The notes under the pieces are model-generated. The model was not told the DNA's origin. It did not search any database and was given only the letters and a program-made list of their open reading frames with translations. A stretch of DNA of 64,000 bases. Origin: Endobugula sp965225895 (GTDB lineage: Bacteria > Pseudomonadota > Gammaproteobacteria > Pseudomonadales > Cellvibrionaceae). The position numbers and the translations under genes were made by a program. Location of the stretch: contig CBDDBR010000011.1 of assembly GCA_965225895.1 (NCBI GenBank), forward strand, positions 682,001 through 746,000, given 5' to 3'. Shown piece after piece: positions 60,739-64,000 of this stretch. Positions within the stretch are counted from its first letter, which is position 1. Every line of letters starts with the position of its first letter.

Positions 60739-63315
60739 ATGGGTGATCTAGCACACGACGTTTCTCCAGTTCATATCGAAGACGAATTAAAGCAATCCTA
60801 TCTTGATTACGCGATGAGTGTCATTGTGGGTCGAGCATTGCCTGATGTTCGTGATGGTCTTAAACCTGTGCATCGTCGCGTACTATTCGCGATGAGCGAG
60901 CTCAATAACGACTGGAATAAAGCCTATAAAAAGTCTGCTCGCGTGGTCGGTGATGTTATCGGTAAATATCACCCGCATGGTGATTCTGCTGTTTACGATA
61001 CGATTGTACGTATGGCGCAAGACTTTTCTTTGCGTTATCCCCTTGTTGATGGACAGGGTAACTTTGGTTCTATTGATGGTGATAGTGCGGCGGCGATGCG
61101 TTATACCGAAATTCGCATGAAAAAATTAGCCCATGAATTATTGGCTGATTTAGAAAAAGAAACCGTTGATTTTATTCCTAACTATGATGGTACCGAACAT
61201 ATTCCTGCGGTATTACCTACGCGTGTACCGAATTTGTTGATTAATGGTTCGTCGGGTATTGCTGTGGGTATGGCAACCAATATTCCACCGCACAACTTAA
61301 AAGAAGTGGTGCGTGGGTGCTTAGCCTTTATCGACAATAATGACATCAGTATTGATGAGCTTATGGAAATTATTCCTGGCCCAGACTTTCCAACAGGTGC
61401 AACCATTAATGGTCGAGCAGGTATTGTTGAAGCCTATCGCACAGGTCGTGGTCGTATTTATGTACGTGCTAAAGCCGATATTGAGCGCAACGAAAAAACG
61501 AATAAAGAAACTATTATTATCACTGAAATTCCTTACCAGCTGAATAAAGCGCGTTTAATTGAAAAAATCGCAGAGTTGGTTAAAGAAAAGCGTATTGAAG
61601 GTATTTCTGAGCTACGTGATGAATCAACAAAAGATATTCGCGTGGTCATTGAGTTAAAGCGTGGCGAAATTGGTGAAGTAGTACTGAATAATTTATATGC
61701 ACAAACTCAAATGGAGGGTGTGTTTGGTATTAATGTGGTGGCATTGGTTGACGGTCAACCAAAAACATTAAACCTTAAACAGTTGCTTGAATACTTTGTG
61801 CGTCACCGTCGCGAAGTTGTTACTCGTCGAACGATTTATTTGTTGCGTAAAGCACGTGAGCGTGGGCATATTCTTGAAGGTTTAGCTGTAGCTATTGCCA
61901 ATATCGATGAGGTGATTACGTTAATTAAAACCTCGCCAAGCCCCGCACAAGCTAAAGAGTCTTTGTTGTCACGCGCATGGACAGCATCGTCGGTCATGCA
62001 ATTTCTAGAGCGTGCAGGTGATCATGCTTGCCGACCAGAAGGCTTGGGTGAAGAGTTTGGTCTTCGAGGTGAAGAATATTATTTATCGCCAGCGCAAGCA
62101 CAGGCTATTTTAGAATTACGTTTACACCGTTTAACGGGTATGGAACACGATAAATTATTGGGTGAATACCAAGAGAAAGTGGATCGTATTGCAGAGTTTT
62201 TAGAAATTCTGGGCAGTTCTGAGCGCTTAATGGCAGTTATTCGAGAAGAGCTTGAAGAAATTGAAGCCAATTACGGTGATGAGCGTCGTACTGATATTCA
62301 AAGCTCTAAGCGTGATTTAACCATCGAAGATTTAATTACCGAAGAAGATCGTGTTGTTACTATTTCTCACGGTGGTTATGCAAAAACACAAGCCTTATCT
62401 GATTATCAAGCGCAGCGTCGAGGTGGTACTGGTAAAGCCGCCACATCAGTCAAAGATGAAGATTTTGTTGAGCATTTATTGATTGCAAGTACCCACGATA
62501 CGATTTTATGTTTTACCAATGCAGGCAAAGTGTATTGGATGAAGGTATTCCATATTCCATTGGCGGGTCGTCAGTCTCGTGGTCGTCCAATTGTGAATTT
62601 ATTACCATTAGAAGAAAACGAACGTATTACGTCTATTTTGCCTGTGCGTGAATATGACGAAGACCATTTTATCTTTATGGCCACGGCAAACGGTACCGTG
62701 AAGAAAACGCCGCTAACACAATTTGCTCGTCCACGTACAACGGGTCTACGCGCCATTGATTTAGAAGAAGGGAATCATCTTGTAGGTACAGCGATTACAA
62801 CGGGTGATAGCGATGTCATGTTGTTCTCTTCTGAAGGTAAAGCGGTACGCTTTAATGAAAATGATGTGCGTTCAATGGGGCGTACATCACGTGGTGTGCG
62901 TGGTATTCGACTAGCGGATGATTACGAAGTAATTTCGATGGTGATTCCTGCTGAAGATGGACGAGTGCTCACCGTTAGCGAAAATGGCTATGGTAAACAA
63001 ACCAAGTTAGAAGAATATGCAACCAAAGGCCGAGCAGGTAAAGGTATGATTGCCATGCAAACCAGCGAGCGCAACGGTAAATTAGTGGGTGCAGTACAAG
63101 TCTTTGATGGTGATGAGATTATGCTTATTTCCGATCAAGGTACATTAGTGCGCACACGCGTAGATGAAATCTCGGTATCAGGTCGTAATACTCAAGGTGT
63201 TCGCGTAATTAAAGTGAAGGACGGTGAACACTTAAACGGTGTTGAACGTATCGAAGAACCTGAAGAAACTGACGCTATTGATAACGAAAACGCAGAAGAC
63301 AATACCAGCGAATAG
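60739..63315 (+). CDS. gyrA: DNA gyrase subunit A
   Basis: An 858-residue type II topoisomerase subunit. YAMSVIVGRALPDVRDGLKP is at the N-terminus. The quinolone region HPHGDSAVYDTIVRMAQ has Ser83 and Asp87, the sensitive-type residues, and the catalytic Tyr122 is in AAAMRYTEIRM. The C-terminal beta-pinwheel carries the QRRGGTGK GyrA box, and the acidic tail ends the protein. It is followed 88 bp later by pheA; the serC gene that usually lies between them in Pseudomonas is absent. Confidence 0.98.
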   Translation: MGDLAHDVSPVHIEDELKQSYLDYAMSVIVGRALPDVRDGLKPVHRRVLFAMSELNNDWNKAYKKSARVVGDVIGKYHPHGDSAVYDTIVRMAQDFSLRYPLVDGQGNFGSIDGDSAAAMRYTEIRMKKLAHELLADLEKETVDFIPNYDGTEHIPAVLPTRVPNLLINGSSGIAVGMATNIPPHNLKEVVRGCLAFIDNNDISIDELMEIIPGPDFPTGATINGRAGIVEAYRTGRGRIYVRAKADIERNEKTNKETIIITEIPYQLNKARLIEKIAELVKEKRIEGISELRDESTKDIRVVIELKRGEIGEVVLNNLYAQTQMEGVFGINVVALVDGQPKTLNLKQLLEYFVRHRREVVTRRTIYLLRKARERGHILEGLAVAIANIDEVITLIKTSPSPAQAKESLLSRAWTASSVMQFLERAGDHACRPEGLGEEFGLRGEEYYLSPAQAQAILELRLHRLTGMEHDKLLGEYQEKVDRIAEFLEILGSSERLMAVIREELEEIEANYGDERRTDIQSSKRDLTIEDLITEEDRVVTISHGGYAKTQALSDYQAQRRGGTGKAATSVKDEDFVEHLLIASTHDTILCFTNAGKVYWMKVFHIPLAGRQSRGRPIVNLLPLEENERITSILPVREYDEDHFIFMATANGTVKKTPLTQFARPRTTGLRAIDLEEGNHLVGTAITTGDSDVMLFSSEGKAVRFNENDVRSMGRTSRGVRGIRLADDYEVISMVIPAEDGRVLTVSENGYGKQTKLEEYATKGRAGKGMIAMQTSERNGKLVGAVQVFDGDEIMLISDQGTLVRTRVDEISVSGRNTQGVRVIKVKDGEHLNGVERIEEPEETDAIDNENAEDNTSE

Positions 63316-63403
63316 CGGTTTTATTAGCGTATTGCCAGTGTTTTATGTTGGCTGGCGTTCACGCTAACCGCGAACATTAAAGAGAATTAATTGTAGAAAT
63401 ATA

Positions 63404-64000
63404 ATGAGTACAGACAAGCAAACATTACAGCAGCTTCGAGAAAAAATTGACGCAACCGATCAAAAAATTGCCGATTTAATTAGCGAGCGTGCTCGTTGCG
63501 CGCAAGCCGTTGCCGATGTAAAAAAAGCAAATGGTGAGACCGATATTATTTATTATCGCCCAGAGCGTGAGGCGCAAGTATTGCGTTCAGTGATGGAACG
63601 CAATAAAGCAAACGGTGGCCCGCTAGATGATGAAGAAATTGCACGTTTATTTCGCGAAATCATGTCCGCATGTTTGGCCTTAGAAGATCCTATTCGTGTC
63701 GCTTTTTTAGGCCCCGAAGGCACCTTTACACAAGAGGCCGTAACAAAACATTTTGGGCACTCTGCATTGCCTGTACCTATGTCGGCGATTGATGAAGTAT
63801 TTCGTGAAGTAGAAGCGGGTGCTGTAAATTATGGTGTTGTGCCTGTTGAAAATTCAACAGAAGGGGTCGTAACGCACACGCTTGATAACTTTATTAATTC
63901 GGGGTTAAAAATCTGTGGTGAAGTTGTTTTGCGCATACACCAAAACCTGCTTATTTCAGAAGTGACAAAAAAAGACGGCATTACACGTATTTATTCGCAT
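63404..64000 (+). CDS. pheA: Chorismate mutase/prephenate dehydratase (P-protein), 3' end outside window
   Basis: ATG 63404 opens a frame that runs to the window edge (199 codons). Residues 1-90 are the AroQ-type chorismate mutase (LREKIDATDQKIADLISERA, YRPEREAQVLR). From about residue 97 the prephenate dehydratase begins (VAFLGPEGTFTQEAV, then VPVENSTEGVVTHTLD). The C-terminal ACT domain is off the window. It makes phenylpyruvate for phenylalanine. No gene lies between it and gyrA. Confidence 0.93.
   Translation, partial: MSTDKQTLQQLREKIDATDQKIADLISERARCAQAVADVKKANGETDIIYYRPEREAQVLRSVMERNKANGGPLDDEEIARLFREIMSACLALEDPIRVAFLGPEGTFTQEAVTKHFGHSALPVPMSAIDEVFREVEAGAVNYGVVPVENSTEGVVTHTLDNFINSGLKICGEVVLRIHQNLLISEVTKKDGITRIYSH

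Overview
The window reads as chromosome of a moderately AT-rich gammaproteobacterium, probably marine and near the Pseudomonadales/Oceanospirillales/Cellvibrionales. Three things point that way: the housekeeping neighbourhoods resemble Pseudomonas (mtaD-ubiG-mupP-yciK opposite gyrA and pheA; ycaR-type Trm112; alaS-lysC-csrA-tRNA-Ser-tRNA-Arg), the proteins look gammaproteobacterial (NfuA, TrhO, YaeQ, DusC, DUF2970, DUF1127), and a Lap-type adhesin/type I secretion locus is present. No phage, transposase or CRISPR array was seen.

Layout. 1-10971: a cobamide salvage and remodelling operon on the + strand (end of cobO/btuR, cbiZ, cbiP, btuC, btuD-like, cobU, cobT, cobC, cobS, cbiB, cobD, btuF). 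It can import corrinoids, cut foreign lower ligands off through CbiZ, reactivate cobyric acid, and rebuild the nucleotide loop. No corrin-ring synthesis gene is visible. 11151-16854 (- strand): a three-gene set of a divergent sigma-70-like protein, a 185-residue unknown, and a 1362-residue protein with a Lon-type Ser/Lys protease domain, an nSTAND-type P-loop NTPase, one membrane helix and about 13 repeats of 32 residues. This is the most unusual system in the window and a candidate NTP-dependent signalling or conflict module. 17014-17792: two small genes of unknown function.

17939-35529: a Lap-like large-adhesin locus. It has a type I secretion ABC transporter and membrane fusion protein, a TolC-family channel whose reading frame is broken, a 2564-residue adhesin with near-identical tandem 255-residue repeats, a second 1089-residue adhesin sharing its C-terminal domain, and an M23 peptidase. 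35573-41955: housekeeping genes (Trm112-like, HIT, alaS, lysC, csrA), tRNA-Ser(GCU), a Fur-box gene and tRNA-Arg(ACG). 42055-43540: a TetR regulator and a cupin gene that share an 18-bp operator, then a structured, terminator-ended element with a 36-codon ORF. 43607-58358: housekeeping and conserved genes (ggt, dusC, bolA, trhO, nfuA, grx, DAHP synthase, arfB, fklB, yaeQ, yciK, mupP, ubiG, mtaD). 58668-64000: small ORFs, a DUF1127 protein, an ATP-grasp protein, gyrA, and the start of pheA, which runs off the window.

Calls rest on reading the sequence and recognising family motifs. No database search was run. Starts were moved inside the longest open frame where a ribosome-binding site, an overlap with the upstream stop, or family length argued for it.
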